A stretch of DNA of 64,000 bases from Sulfitobacter guttiformis (GTDB taxonomy: Bacteria; Pseudomonadota; Alphaproteobacteria; Rhodobacterales; Rhodobacteraceae): positions 1,302,001 to 1,366,000 of the forward strand of contig NZ_RAQK01000001.1 of the NCBI RefSeq assembly GCF_003610455.1. The letters run 5' to 3'. Made by a program: the position numbers and the translations under genes. The stretch's first letter is position 1. The number at the start of each line of letters is the position of its first letter. This document shows, piece after piece, positions 50,570 through 59,534 of the stretch. A model generated the notes under the pieces. It searched no databases and was not told the DNA's origin. It worked only from the letters and a program-made list of their open reading frames with translations.

Positions 50570-51946
50570 TTATCGCAGACGCGGTATGCCGTCTCTATGC
50601 ATTTCGCGCCCATCGAGGGCGTGTGGTTTCGGTCCACCCCATGCCCAATCGAGCAGTTCCACAGAATGGACAACAGGCACCGCTGTAGCAGAGCCAATTT
50701 GCATCATGCACCCAATGTTCCCCGCCGCGATCACATCCGGATTTTTGGCTTCCAGGGTCTTGACCTTACGCTCTTTCAGCTGCCCTGATATTTCCGGCTG
50801 CATCAAATTATATGTCCCCGCAGACCCACAACAGAGATGAGGATCCGCGGGTTCGACGATCGTAAAACCCGCCTTTTTCAACAACGTCTTGGGGTGTGTT
50901 TTAATTTTCTGGCCGTGTTGCAGGGAACATGCGGCATGATAAGCGACGACCATCCCCTCTGCAGGGCGGGCCGTTTTTGTGACCTTTGACCATTCTGCTT
51001 CAGGGCTCCATACGGCACTTTCTGAATCAGCTGTCAGCTCGATCAACACCTCAGAGATATCGCGCGCAATCGCCGCAACCCGTGCGGCGTCCGGGGCCAG
51101 CGGATCATTGCGAAACATGTGACCATAATCCTTAACAGTCGTGCCACAGCCGGACGTGTTGATCACAATGGCGTCAAGCCCGCCCTCGTCCATCTCGCGA
51201 GCCCAAGCACGAATGTTTTTCGCAGCGGTCACATGGCTTTCCGCCGTTTTTCCCATGTGATGGGTAAGCGCGCCGCAACATCCCGCGCCTTCTGCAACAA
51301 CCACTTCAGCACCCAACCGCGTCAGGACGCGGATCGTAGCGTCATTGATATCTGTGTTGAGTGCCTTTTGCGCACAGCCTGTCATAAGAGCCACACGCAT
51401 CCGCCGCGGAGCGAGCGGCGAAAAGGTTTGCGGATCATCATTCCGGCTGACCGGAGGGATCACCTTTGGCGCCATTTCCAAAATCGCCCTCAGGCGAGCG
51501 TCGGGCATGAACCGTGCAAAAGGACGGCCCATTTTGGCCCCCAGAAGCGCCACACGAAATCGCATCGGATAGGGCAATATCCGCGCCAGAACCCATCGCA
51601 GGGCGCGGTCCGTAAATGGGCGCTTGTAACGTTGTTCGATATAATCCCGCGCATGATCCACCAGATGCATGTAATGCACACCCGAGGGGCAGGTCGTCAT
51701 GCAGGCAAGACAACTGAGGCAGCGGTCAATGTGTTTGACCGTTTTTGCGTCTGGCTCCCGCTCGTTTTCGAGCATGTCCTTGATCAAATAAATCCGCCCA
51801 CGTGGACTGTCCAATTCGTCGCCCAATACCTGATACGTTGGACAAGTAGCCGTGCAAAAACCGCAGTGCACACAGGCGCGCAAGATCTCGTTGGCACGCT
51901 TTGTGCCCGGCTCCTTGAGTTGTTCCTCACTAAATGTCGTTTGCAT
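50570..51946 (-). CDS. glcF: Glycolate oxidase iron-sulfur subunit
   Basis: 458 aa. Two ferredoxin-type cysteine sets, at 25-35 (CVHCGFCTATC) and 76-86 (CLSCLACMTTC), and two C-terminal CCG-type domains (GAGCCGALTHHMG and HLCCGSAGTYNL) define GlcF. It passes electrons from GlcD/GlcE to the membrane quinone pool. The last gene in the glcD-glcE-membrane protein-glcF run, all on the minus strand. Confidence 0.93.
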   Translation of the reverse strand: MQTTFSEEQLKEPGTKRANEILRACVHCGFCTATCPTYQVLGDELDSPRGRIYLIKDMLENEREPDAKTVKHIDRCLSCLACMTTCPSGVHYMHLVDHARDYIEQRYKRPFTDRALRWVLARILPYPMRFRVALLGAKMGRPFARFMPDARLRAILEMAPKVIPPVSRNDDPQTFSPLAPRRMRVALMTGCAQKALNTDINDATIRVLTRLGAEVVVAEGAGCCGALTHHMGKTAESHVTAAKNIRAWAREMDEGGLDAIVINTSGCGTTVKDYGHMFRNDPLAPDAARVAAIARDISEVLIELTADSESAVWSPEAEWSKVTKTARPAEGMVVAYHAACSLQHGQKIKTHPKTLLKKAGFTIVEPADPHLCCGSAGTYNLMQPEISGQLKERKVKTLEAKNPDVIAAGNIGCMMQIGSATAVPVVHSVELLDWAWGGPKPHALDGREMHRDGIPRLR

Positions 51947-51955
51947 CTTATTCCC

Positions 51956-52321
51956 TCACCCCGCCAAAAGGCTGGCACTTGCCAATCCAAACCATGGCAC
52001 TGTTGTTCCCAGCGCACCACAAACGGCGCTCAGGCGCCGCATCCGCCCGCTGTGGTCCATACGCCGTAGTGATTGTGCTCCATAGGCCAGCACACCAATC
52101 CAACCGCCCCAAATGAACACAATACCACCTCCGGTGACCAGCAGGTTTCGCCCCCACAAATGCGCAAATCCGTAGCGAAGCGTCAGGCCAGTTGATGCGC
52201 AAACCGCCATAAATATCGCCAACCGCCTGAATGCCACAGGTGAAGGCCCACCCTGCATGAGCGCGCGAAATGCTAAAGGCCCGCCAATAAATATAATAAA
52301 GAACAGAACCAAAAGGCTCAT
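51956..52321 (-). CDS. Small four-helix membrane protein inside the glc operon
   Basis: 121 aa. About four hydrophobic segments (starting LLVLFFIIFIGGPLAFRALM). I recognise no family. It overlaps glcE by 4 bases (ATGA) and ends 9 bases before glcF, so it is made with the glycolate oxidase subunits. It could anchor the enzyme or carry glycolate, both of which are inference. E. coli glcDEF lacks such a gene between glcE and glcF. Confidence 0.72.
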   Translation of the reverse strand: MSLLVLFFIIFIGGPLAFRALMQGGPSPVAFRRLAIFMAVCASTGLTLRYGFAHLWGRNLLVTGGGIVFIWGGWIGVLAYGAQSLRRMDHSGRMRRLSAVCGALGTTVPWFGLASASLLAG

Positions 52322-53400
52322 CCCATCAACCCCGCGTTTAATACACTGCGTGGATCAAACCGGGCCCTCAGACCCGCGGTGATACGCGCCACACCTGCCG
52401 CCTCAGGCTCGAACCGCGGCTGACCGGTTCCACGCACCAAAGTCGCATGCCCGTCATACACACCCAATTGCGTACGCAAATCGTATCCTGCAGGTGTCAG
52501 CATCCAGATCAAACCGCCTGCCCAATCATAAAGGACGTTACGCGCACCTGATCGGGCTGCAAGCGAAGGGCCGTCGGATGGCTTGCAGGACACACGCCAT
52601 ACATCACCATCAAGGCCGGCAAATCCTGCAACATCCCGCCATGCAGTCCAACGCGCTACATCCTCTTCTACAACGGTTATTTCACCCCCTAGCAGTGCTT
52701 TGAGCTGTGTGCATCGGTAGCTAACAGATTGCGCGAACCCCTCAATCCGCAGCGATGTCTCTCCCGCCGCCGGGTCATGAGCCGCAGCCGACACCTCGAA
52801 GGGGCTGCCCAGCGCGCGGGCCAACGCGCTCACCGCAGCGACATCGTCCAATCCGTGCAACACCAGCGTCGCTTGTGTCTCAGGACGGGGCAACACCTTG
52901 AGCGATACCTCGCTTAGAACGCCCAACGTGCCGTGGGCGCCCGCCATCAGCTTTACCAGATCATAGCCAGTGACATTTTTCATGACACGCCCACCGTTTT
53001 TCACGATTTGGCCCATGCCATCAACATACCGCACACCCAGCAGGAAATCCCGTGCAGCGCCAACAGAAATCCGGCGAGGTCCGCTGATGTTTGCGGCTAT
53101 AATGCCGCCAATTGTTGGTGTGCCACTGGTTGTCATCAAAGCGCGGTGATCCATCGGCTCAAATGCCAAACGCTGGTTTTCGGCTGCCAGTGCCACTTCA
53201 ACATCTGCAACGGGCGTACCGGCCTGTGCAACAATTGTCATCGCTCCAGGTTCGTAGAGCGTGATCCCCGTCATTCCCGATGTGCCAAGTGGTGCACCGT
53301 CAACCCGCACCCCACGGGTGCCCCCGCCTTTCACGGCGAGCGGTTGGTCGGTTTCACGAATAATGCCGGCCAGCTCGGCCTCGGTTGTCGGAAGATACAT
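52318..53400 (-). CDS. glcE: Glycolate oxidase FAD-binding subunit
   Basis: 360 aa. The FAD-binding PCMH-type half is present (PLAVKGGGTRGVRVDG, MTTSGTPTIGGIIAANISGPRRIS, VMKNVTGYDLVKLMAGAHGTLG). It is shorter than GlcD and lacks its substrate-binding C-terminal domain, as expected for GlcE. It works in a complex with GlcD and GlcF to oxidise glycolate to glyoxylate. Fifty-seven bases separate it from glcD. Confidence 0.93.
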   Translation of the reverse strand: MYLPTTEAELAGIIRETDQPLAVKGGGTRGVRVDGAPLGTSGMTGITLYEPGAMTIVAQAGTPVADVEVALAAENQRLAFEPMDHRALMTTSGTPTIGGIIAANISGPRRISVGAARDFLLGVRYVDGMGQIVKNGGRVMKNVTGYDLVKLMAGAHGTLGVLSEVSLKVLPRPETQATLVLHGLDDVAAVSALARALGSPFEVSAAAHDPAAGETSLRIEGFAQSVSYRCTQLKALLGGEITVVEEDVARWTAWRDVAGFAGLDGDVWRVSCKPSDGPSLAARSGARNVLYDWAGGLIWMLTPAGYDLRTQLGVYDGHATLVRGTGQPRFEPEAAGVARITAGLRARFDPRSVLNAGLMG

Positions 53401-53457
53401 ATTTTTTGGCCTCGGTTATTCCGCTAGTATCAGAAGGATTAACTCCCGATCTGGTTG

Positions 53458-54906
53458 TTATTCCGCCGCGACCGGGATCTGGCGGCGCGCATCAGATGCA
53501 TCGAGCGGAAACACCTTTGCCGGGTTGAGCAACCATTGCGGGTCAAAAACGTCTTTTACGGCCATCTGCGCTTCAAGGTCGTTCGCGGCGTACTGCACGT
53601 GCATGAGGTCACGCTTTTCAATACCCACCCCATGCTCGCCTGTCAGGCATCCGCCCACCTCGACACACAGCTTGAGAATTTCAGCGCCGAATGCCTCGCA
53701 CAATTCCAGATCTCCGGGTTTATTTGCGTCGAACAAGATCAGCGGATGCATGTTCCCGTCGCCCGCGTGGAATACGTTACCCACCTTCAGGCCGTACTCC
53801 TTGGACATCTCACCGATACGGCGCAAAACATGCGGCAGGCTGGATACAGGAATTGTACCGTCGAGGCACATGTAGTCGTTGATTTGCCCCATCGCTCCAA
53901 AGGCTGATTTCCGGCCCAGCCAGATCGCCGCACTTTCCTCCGCAGACTTGCTCTGCCGCAGCTCAACGGGATTATGGCGGCGTGCAATCTCCATGATGAG
54001 ATCCAGTTGGTGGTCAATTTCGGCGTCCGATCCCTCAACCTCGACAATCAGGAGCGCTTCGCACATCGGATATCCCGCATGGGCAAACGCCTCGGTTGCC
54101 TCAATGCAGGGGCGATCCATAAACTCGATTGCCACAGGCAGCACGCCCGCCTTGATAATCGCGGTTACACAGGCACCTGCAACCTCGCTGTCGTCGAAAC
54201 CCATCAAAACAGGGCGGGCTCCCTCGGGCTTGTGCAGAATCCGCAATGTTGCCTCAGTCACAACGCCCAACTGCCCCTCAGAGCCACAGATCAGCCCCAG
54301 CAGGTCAAGACCACCCGCATCCAGATGCGCCCCCCCGATATCTACGATTTCGCCGTCCATCATGACCATCTTAACGCCCATAAGGTTGTTTGTGGTCACG
54401 CCATACTTGAGGCAATGCGCCCCACCGGAATTCATCGCGATGTTGCCCGCGATGGCGCAGGCAAGCTGGCTGCTGGGGTCAGGTGCGTAGAAAAACCCGT
54501 CTTCTTCCACTGCGCCCGTTACGCTGAGGTTGGTGCGCCCAGTTTGCACACGAATGAAACGGTTATCGTAATCCGTCTCGATCACATCGTTCATCCGCGC
54601 CACGCCTAGGATTACGCAATCCGCCGTCGGCAGTGCCCCGCCCGCCAGCGAGGTACCAGAACCACGCGGCACAACTGGAACGCCTTCCTCATGGCAAATC
54701 CGCAAAACAGCTGACACTTCCTCCGTAGTGGTTGGCAGCACCACAACCATAGGCGCGCACCGGTAAGCGGTAAGCGCATCACATTCATATGCACGGGTTT
54801 CGCGCTCGTCGTGAATTACCGAACCCACAGGCAAGACCCTGCGCAACCGCTCCACAACGCGAGATTTTCTTGCAATGACAGCAGGATTAGGGATTGGCAT
54901 TTCCAT
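53458..54906 (-). CDS. glcD: Glycolate oxidase catalytic FAD subunit
   Basis: 482 aa. FAD-binding motifs VVPRGSGTSLAGGALP and IAMNSGGAHCLKYGVTTNNLMG in the N-terminal half, and the catalytic GNMHPL and GEHGVGIEKR in the C-terminal half. It is the glycolate-oxidising subunit. The ATG at 54906 lies 34 bases downstream of a perfect palindrome at 54941-54961, a good candidate operator. Glycolate is a main phytoplankton exudate, which suits a marine alphaproteobacterium. Confidence 0.95.
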   Translation of the reverse strand: MEMPIPNPAVIARKSRVVERLRRVLPVGSVIHDERETRAYECDALTAYRCAPMVVVLPTTTEEVSAVLRICHEEGVPVVPRGSGTSLAGGALPTADCVILGVARMNDVIETDYDNRFIRVQTGRTNLSVTGAVEEDGFFYAPDPSSQLACAIAGNIAMNSGGAHCLKYGVTTNNLMGVKMVMMDGEIVDIGGAHLDAGGLDLLGLICGSEGQLGVVTEATLRILHKPEGARPVLMGFDDSEVAGACVTAIIKAGVLPVAIEFMDRPCIEATEAFAHAGYPMCEALLIVEVEGSDAEIDHQLDLIMEIARRHNPVELRQSKSAEESAAIWLGRKSAFGAMGQINDYMCLDGTIPVSSLPHVLRRIGEMSKEYGLKVGNVFHAGDGNMHPLILFDANKPGDLELCEAFGAEILKLCVEVGGCLTGEHGVGIEKRDLMHVQYAANDLEAQMAVKDVFDPQWLLNPAKVFPLDASDARRQIPVAAE

Positions 54907-54940
54907 TGTCGGCGCTCCTGATTGCTTGCGATACTCTTAT

Positions 54941-54961
54941 TTGGTAATATTATATTACCAA
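54941..54961 (-). promoter_or_regulatory. Perfect palindrome, candidate GntR-family operator of glc operon
   Basis: TTGGTAATA-TTA-TATTACCAA is a perfect 9-3-9 inverted repeat just upstream of glcD. TTGGT...ACCAA type sites are bound by FadR-subfamily GntR regulators such as GlcC/PdhR/LldR. No regulator gene is next to it. The rest of the 211-base region to 55117 holds only the divergent promoter for the DUF599 gene. Confidence 0.55.
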
Positions 54962-55117
54962 TTTTCGAAAACAGCAAGACTCTTGCTCGTTAATGATAAG
55001 CGACTTGCTATTTAGTCTTGGTAAACGAGTAGGAGATAAACCCGAAAAGACGCTTTCAGCACAGGCATGTCGTGCCTTTGACTGGCCTTGGGGCCGGCAA
55101 CCCCTTAAAGAGAAAAT

Positions 55118-55816
55118 ATGATTTCACTCGCCAGTTTTTCTTTTCTGTCTTTTCTCGACGTAGTCGCTATCGGCGTTATCCTGATTCTCTGGGGTGGCAT
55201 AGGTTGGCGCATCGAGCATCCATCGCTGAAGCGGCCTTCGACCTCGCTGATTATGGCGGGATACAGGCGCCAATGGATGGACCAGATGACCGGACGAGAG
55301 GTGCGGATTTTTGATGCCCAGATCATCGGCACATTGCGACAGGCCACATCATTTTTTGCATCGACCTGTGTTATTGCCATCGGTGGTGCGCTCGCGCTGA
55401 TCGGAAACGCGGAACAAGTTGCCGGTGTCGCTGCCGACCTTACACAAACGCGCGACCCCGCAATTGTGTGGGAGGTGAAACTTCTTGTGATCGTGATGTT
55501 CCTGACCAGCGCGTTCCTGAAATTCGTATGGTCCAACAGGTTATTTGGCTACTGCTCTGTTATCGTCGGCGCGACGCCCAACACTCCCGGAGACCCGAAA
55601 TCATCTGCTTTTGCTAGCAAAGCCGCGCAATTGAACATTACAGCGGCTCGTAGCTTCAATCGAGGGTTGAGAACTTTGTATTTCGGCTTGGCATCAGTAG
55701 CCTGGCTTGCAGGTCCGATCCCCTTAATTGCCGCCGCGATAACTACATGTGTTGTAATCTGGCGGAGGGAGTTTGCTTCACAATCGCGCAAGGCCCTCTT
55801 GGAAGATGTCATCTGA
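55118..55816 (+). CDS. DUF599 family membrane protein
   Basis: 232 aa. Four predicted membrane helices with the signature WRIEHPSLKRPSTSLIMAGYRRQWMDQM (about 31-56), then SFFASTCVIAIGGALALIG and VWSNRLFGYCSVIVGA. The family has no known role. It is divergent from glcD and 35 bases ahead of a small secreted protein gene on the same strand. Confidence 0.87.
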   Translation: MISLASFSFLSFLDVVAIGVILILWGGIGWRIEHPSLKRPSTSLIMAGYRRQWMDQMTGREVRIFDAQIIGTLRQATSFFASTCVIAIGGALALIGNAEQVAGVAADLTQTRDPAIVWEVKLLVIVMFLTSAFLKFVWSNRLFGYCSVIVGATPNTPGDPKSSAFASKAAQLNITAARSFNRGLRTLYFGLASVAWLAGPIPLIAAAITTCVVIWRREFASQSRKALLEDVI

Positions 55817-55851
55817 GCAGCTATCTAACTAGCTTAATATTGGATGGTATC

Positions 55852-56205
55852 ATGATCAAACGATTCTTGCTCGCGCTCACAATGCTGGCCACACCGGCTT
55901 TAGCGGACAATGCTGTCGTCCGGAACGTGAAGGTTGTGAAGGTTGGCGGCGCTTATACATTTGATGTCACAATCACTCACACCGATACTGGCTGGGATGA
56001 TTACGCAGATATGTGGCGTGTCAAAGACACCAGTGGCGCCGTGCTCGGAGAGCGCAACCTTGCCCATCCTCATGTGAATGAACAACCTCTGACCCGTTCG
56101 CTTTCAGGCGTACAAATACCAAATGGCGTGACAGAAGTTATTATCGAAGCACATGACACAGTGAACGGTTGGAACCCCGAAGGAAAGACTGTCAAGCTGC
56201 CCTAA
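55852..56205 (+). CDS. Small secreted protein of unknown function
   Basis: 117 aa. Signal peptide MIKRFLLALTMLATPALA, then a beta-rich mature part with TFDVTITHTDTGWDDYADMWRVKDTSG. A fold like that of immunoglobulin-type domains is suggested by spacing of Val and Thr. I cannot name a family. Its 3' end overlaps the stop of the convergent rlmH gene by 3 bases. The start ATG was chosen for the signal peptide. Confidence 0.72.
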   Translation: MIKRFLLALTMLATPALADNAVVRNVKVVKVGGAYTFDVTITHTDTGWDDYADMWRVKDTSGAVLGERNLAHPHVNEQPLTRSLSGVQIPNGVTEVIIEAHDTVNGWNPEGKTVKLP

Positions 56206-56672
56206 ACCCTGTGATAGGGTCCGCCCGACAGAATAGAGGCAGCGCGGTACAACTGCTCTGCCAGCATGGCACGAACCAGCATATGCGGCCAGACCATCGC
56301 GCCAAATGACAGAAGATGATCCGCCTCGTTGCGCAAGTCGGGATCAATTCCATCCGCCCCACCGATAACAAACACAAGATCGCTTCGGCCCGCATCCCGC
56401 CAATCGGCGATGCGGTTCGCGAATTCGGGTGACCTCTCGACCACACCACGCTCGTCGAGAGCACATACAACCGCGCCCTGTGGAAGAGCACGGCGCAACA
56501 GTGCTGCTTCTGCTGCCATCCCGCCACCCTTACGATCATCGACCTCCAAAACAGAAACCGGCCCGAGGGAAAGCCCACGGCCGGTTCTGTCAAATCGTGC
56601 AATGTAGTCGTCGATCAGGGTCTTTTCAGGACCGGCACGGAGCCGCCCGACGGCACAAATGTGTACCTTCAC
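56202..56672 (-). CDS. rlmH: 23S rRNA (pseudouridine1915-N3)-methyltransferase
   Basis: 156 aa. The SPOUT-fold knot is seen in LVFVIGGADGIDPDLR and the C-terminal VWPHMLVRAMLAEQLYRAASILSGGPYHR (region about 128-155). RlmH methylates a pseudouridine in helix 69 of 23S rRNA. It lies 6 bases after rsfS; this rsfS-rlmH order is conserved in many bacteria. Confidence 0.95.
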   Translation of the reverse strand: MKVHICAVGRLRAGPEKTLIDDYIARFDRTGRGLSLGPVSVLEVDDRKGGGMAAEAALLRRALPQGAVVCALDERGVVERSPEFANRIADWRDAGRSDLVFVIGGADGIDPDLRNEADHLLSFGAMVWPHMLVRAMLAEQLYRAASILSGGPYHRV

Positions 56673-56678
56673 CGGTGC

Positions 56679-57035
56679 TTACGCCTCGGTCTCAGGCTGC
56701 CCCAACCACATCTTTTCGAGTTGGTAAAAGTCGCGGACCTCAGGACGGAAGACATGAACGATAATGTCGCCCGCATCAATAAGCACCCAGTCACCCGATC
56801 CTTTGCCCTCGGTGCGCACGGCATGGCCGTATTCATCCTTAAGCCGCTGAGCAAGCTTTTCGGCGATCGCACTAACCTGACGTGTCGAGCGGCCTGAACA
56901 GACGACCATGTGATCGCCAATCTCGGACTTTCCACGCAGATCAATCTGCACGACATCCTCGGCCTTGTCATCGTCAAGCGAGGCAAGAACTGTTTCCAAC
57001 AGCAGGTCGCTGGTGGCTGTTTTCTGACCGGCCAT
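56679..57035 (-). CDS. rsfS: Ribosome silencing factor
   Basis: 118 aa. DKAEDVVQIDLRGKSEIGDHMVVCSGRSTRQVSAIAEKL (about 17-55) and GSGDWVLIDAGDIIVHVFRPEVRDFYQLEKMW (about 79-110) are the RsfS (Iojap/DUF143) signature. It binds ribosomal protein uL14 and blocks subunit joining in starvation. It starts the rsfS-rlmH unit. The 156 bases upstream hold no gene. Confidence 0.95.
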   Translation of the reverse strand: MAGQKTATSDLLLETVLASLDDDKAEDVVQIDLRGKSEIGDHMVVCSGRSTRQVSAIAEKLAQRLKDEYGHAVRTEGKGSGDWVLIDAGDIIVHVFRPEVRDFYQLEKMWLGQPETEA

Positions 57036-57191
57036 TATGACCGCACCAGATTGCGCAGCAGAGGCTGCGTGAAGTTGCGTAGACAGGACATTGTCCTCCT
57101 TTTGTCGCGCCGACAGTCCCCCGGCGCTGGGGTGAGGCCTTTAATTAGCAACCCAATAGCCTGATTTCAATGTCGGGCGCCACCCCGTGCA

Positions 57192-57866
57192 TTACCAACC
57201 CTCTTCTGTGACGATTTTATCCGCATCGGCGCCAAGAGCTTTAAGCGCTTCGCGCACGTCATTTACGAAGCCTTCAGGGCCACAAAGGTAGAATGTGCGG
57301 TCAAATCGTGTCAGGTGTTTCTTCAAAAATGTTTTATCAACTTTTTCCTCTTCAACATCCGTATCGACGTTTTCTCCATCAGTAACAGTGAAGATTGTCG
57401 TCAGCCCATCCATCTTTTCCCATTTTTCCCGCAGAATCACATCTGCTTCTGTTGCGTTGGTAAAAATGAGCGTGCAGTCCATTTTGCCCGACTTAGCGTG
57501 CTTTTCCAGAATTGGAATGAAGGGCGTGATCCCCGCCCCCGCAGCGATAAATACGCCCGGACCGTGATCCGATATGGCACCAAACGGGTCTACAATCTCG
57601 ACGGTGTCGCCTGTTTCGAGCTTGGCAAGCTGCTCTGTCACACCATCATGATCGGGGTAGCTTTTGATCACGAACTCAAGCGTACTTTCATCGGGCAACG
57701 ATGTGAAAGTAAATGGGCGCGGCTCGTCTCGCCAGCCATCTTTCATCAAAGTAAGCTCTGTGGCTTGTCCAGCCTCAAAATCCAACCCATCCGGCTTGTT
57801 AAAAACATAGCGGTGGGTATCCGGGGTCAGCTGCACTTTGCTTTGCAGTGTCAGAACATGTGTCAT
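57192..57866 (-). CDS. Flavodoxin/ferredoxin reductase-like FAD oxidoreductase
   Basis: 224 aa. The FAD domain shows EPRPFTFTSLPDESTLEFVIK, in place of the usual RxYS/T motif, and the NAD domain begins with GVFIAAGAGITPFIPIL and ends with FYLCGPEGFVNDV. The subgroup lacks iron-sulfur domains. It probably moves electrons between NAD(P)H and a flavin or iron-sulfur partner not encoded nearby. Confidence 0.82.
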   Translation of the reverse strand: MTHVLTLQSKVQLTPDTHRYVFNKPDGLDFEAGQATELTLMKDGWRDEPRPFTFTSLPDESTLEFVIKSYPDHDGVTEQLAKLETGDTVEIVDPFGAISDHGPGVFIAAGAGITPFIPILEKHAKSGKMDCTLIFTNATEADVILREKWEKMDGLTTIFTVTDGENVDTDVEEEKVDKTFLKKHLTRFDRTFYLCGPEGFVNDVREALKALGADADKIVTEEGW

Positions 57867-57914
57867 TGGTATCTCCTTTGAAAGACCAACACACCGCAGA
57901 GGCCAAGTGTTCCC

Positions 57915-59225
57915 TCAGCTGTCGTCGAGTAGTTTTACTTCGCGCTGCGGGAACGGGATGGAAATCTTGTGCTCTTTGAAGGTATCCCAAAGGGCCAGAT
58001 AAACATTGCCGCGAATATTGGTAAGGCCCCCAGTAGGGTCCTTGATCCAGAACCGCAGGATATAATCAACCGAGCTATCCCCGAATCCTACGATATGGCA
58101 CACGGGCGCCTTAAAGCTGAGTACTCGCTCAACCGAGGCAGCCGCTTCAATCGCGAGCTTGCGCACGACATGAGGATCGTCCCCGTATGCAGTACCAAAA
58201 TGGATATCCAGCCGTACAAAATCATTGGAATGGGACCAGTTCACCACCTGGCCAGTGATCAGGTCCTCATTCGGGATCAGGTATTCCTTTCCGTCCCGCG
58301 TCACCACTGATGCATAGCGCGCGCCTAGCGTCTGGATCCAGCCGAATGTCTCGCCCAGTGATATGACATCACCTGGCTTGATCGACTTATCGAGTAGAAT
58401 GATCACGCCTGAAACAAGGTTCGACACCACCTTTTGCAGACCAAAACCAAGGCCCACACCAATCGCTCCAGACAGAACGGCGAGTCCGGTCAGATCGATC
58501 CCTACGGCCTTGACGCCCATGTAGAACGCGATGCCATACATCGCTAACTGCACACCCTTGACCGCAAGCACCTGCATGGAAGGACTGATGTCTTCATTGC
58601 GCCGAATGGTGCTGGCAGTCGCAGTAGAGGCAACACGCGCCAGCGTCACCAGCAAGCCAATCACAACAATCGCTGTAATCAATGTCAGCACAGACAGGCG
58701 GAATTCGCCGACCTGAAGGGCAACACGGTCAAGGAACGTCGCCACGCTGTCTGACAGGTTCAGCAGATAAAGCGTGCCGTAGATCCACAAAGACCACGTC
58801 ACAATCCGCCGCATCGGGCGGTTGCGAACCAGCCGTGCGGCAAATGCGATCGACAACCAGACCACCCCGAGCTGGGCCGCGAGACCGATCAACACAGACC
58901 GGGATGGCCATGTAATGCTTTGCATTACAAAGTAGACAATCCCCACCAACAGGCAAAACCACATCAGCCCGAGGCGCCGCTTGATCTGGACAATCACACG
59001 CAGTTGCCATTTTTCCCAACCTTCGCGCGCACGCACCCATTCCTGCAAGATTGCCCCACTTCGGCTGTGGAGCGCCCATGAAATCAAAGCGACAACGAGG
59101 ATAATAACGACCTGATTTCGCCGCCAGCCGGGTTGGACCACGTCACCGAGAAAGCTGAAGGCATTCGCCCAAAGCAACTGAAGTGTTGTGATAAATTCTG
59201 CGAATGGATCAATCGGGTCTTGCAT
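57915..59225 (-). CDS. MscS-family mechanosensitive ion channel
   Basis: 436 aa. Five to six helices; the pore-lining helix and start of the beta domain are in GLAVLSGAIGVGLGFGLQKVVSNLVSGVIILLDKSIKPGDVI (about 240-281). LGARYASVVTRDGKEYLIPNEDLI is the next landmark. It opens when membrane tension rises, releasing solutes at osmotic downshift. The extended N-terminal helices put it in the larger MscK/MscM-like group, though without the big periplasmic domain. Confidence 0.9.
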   Translation of the reverse strand: MQDPIDPFAEFITTLQLLWANAFSFLGDVVQPGWRRNQVVIILVVALISWALHSRSGAILQEWVRAREGWEKWQLRVIVQIKRRLGLMWFCLLVGIVYFVMQSITWPSRSVLIGLAAQLGVVWLSIAFAARLVRNRPMRRIVTWSLWIYGTLYLLNLSDSVATFLDRVALQVGEFRLSVLTLITAIVVIGLLVTLARVASTATASTIRRNEDISPSMQVLAVKGVQLAMYGIAFYMGVKAVGIDLTGLAVLSGAIGVGLGFGLQKVVSNLVSGVIILLDKSIKPGDVISLGETFGWIQTLGARYASVVTRDGKEYLIPNEDLITGQVVNWSHSNDFVRLDIHFGTAYGDDPHVVRKLAIEAAASVERVLSFKAPVCHIVGFGDSSVDYILRFWIKDPTGGLTNIRGNVYLALWDTFKEHKISIPFPQREVKLLDDS

Positions 59226-59534
59226 GGCTTTCCCTTAATTCGCACGAATCGTCGCACGAAGTGCCGTAACCTGCAAGCCACGTGCCCCACAAAGGACACT
59301 CACCGATCGGGAGGAAAATTGCCGCCCTTGGACACGCTTGCAGGAGGCCAGACAGGCGTGTATCTTAACCTTATGAAATATGTGTTCAACAAAACTGACC
59401 GCGCCCGCCTTCCGGACCGCTTTTTCGGTGCTACGCATACTGTGCTGGCACGACTATAGCCCTGCCCTGCGCCAGCGGGAGGATTCCCGCGCCTGACTTA
59501 CGAAACCATCACATCATCCAAGGGAGAGGACCAT
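59226..59534. other. 309-base intergenic region upstream of leuC
   Basis: No gene called. It contains a 28-codon open frame at 59373-59459 without Leu-rich content or clear ribosome site. A GCGGGA-GGAT-TCCCGC hairpin lies about 45 bases before leuC. The leuC ribosome site AAGGGAGAGG is at its right end. Confidence 0.4.

Noticed and set aside
59373..59459. Leader peptide for leucine attenuation ahead of leuC
   Set aside because: The 28-codon frame has only three Leu codons, not in a run, and no terminator/antiterminator pair is evident.
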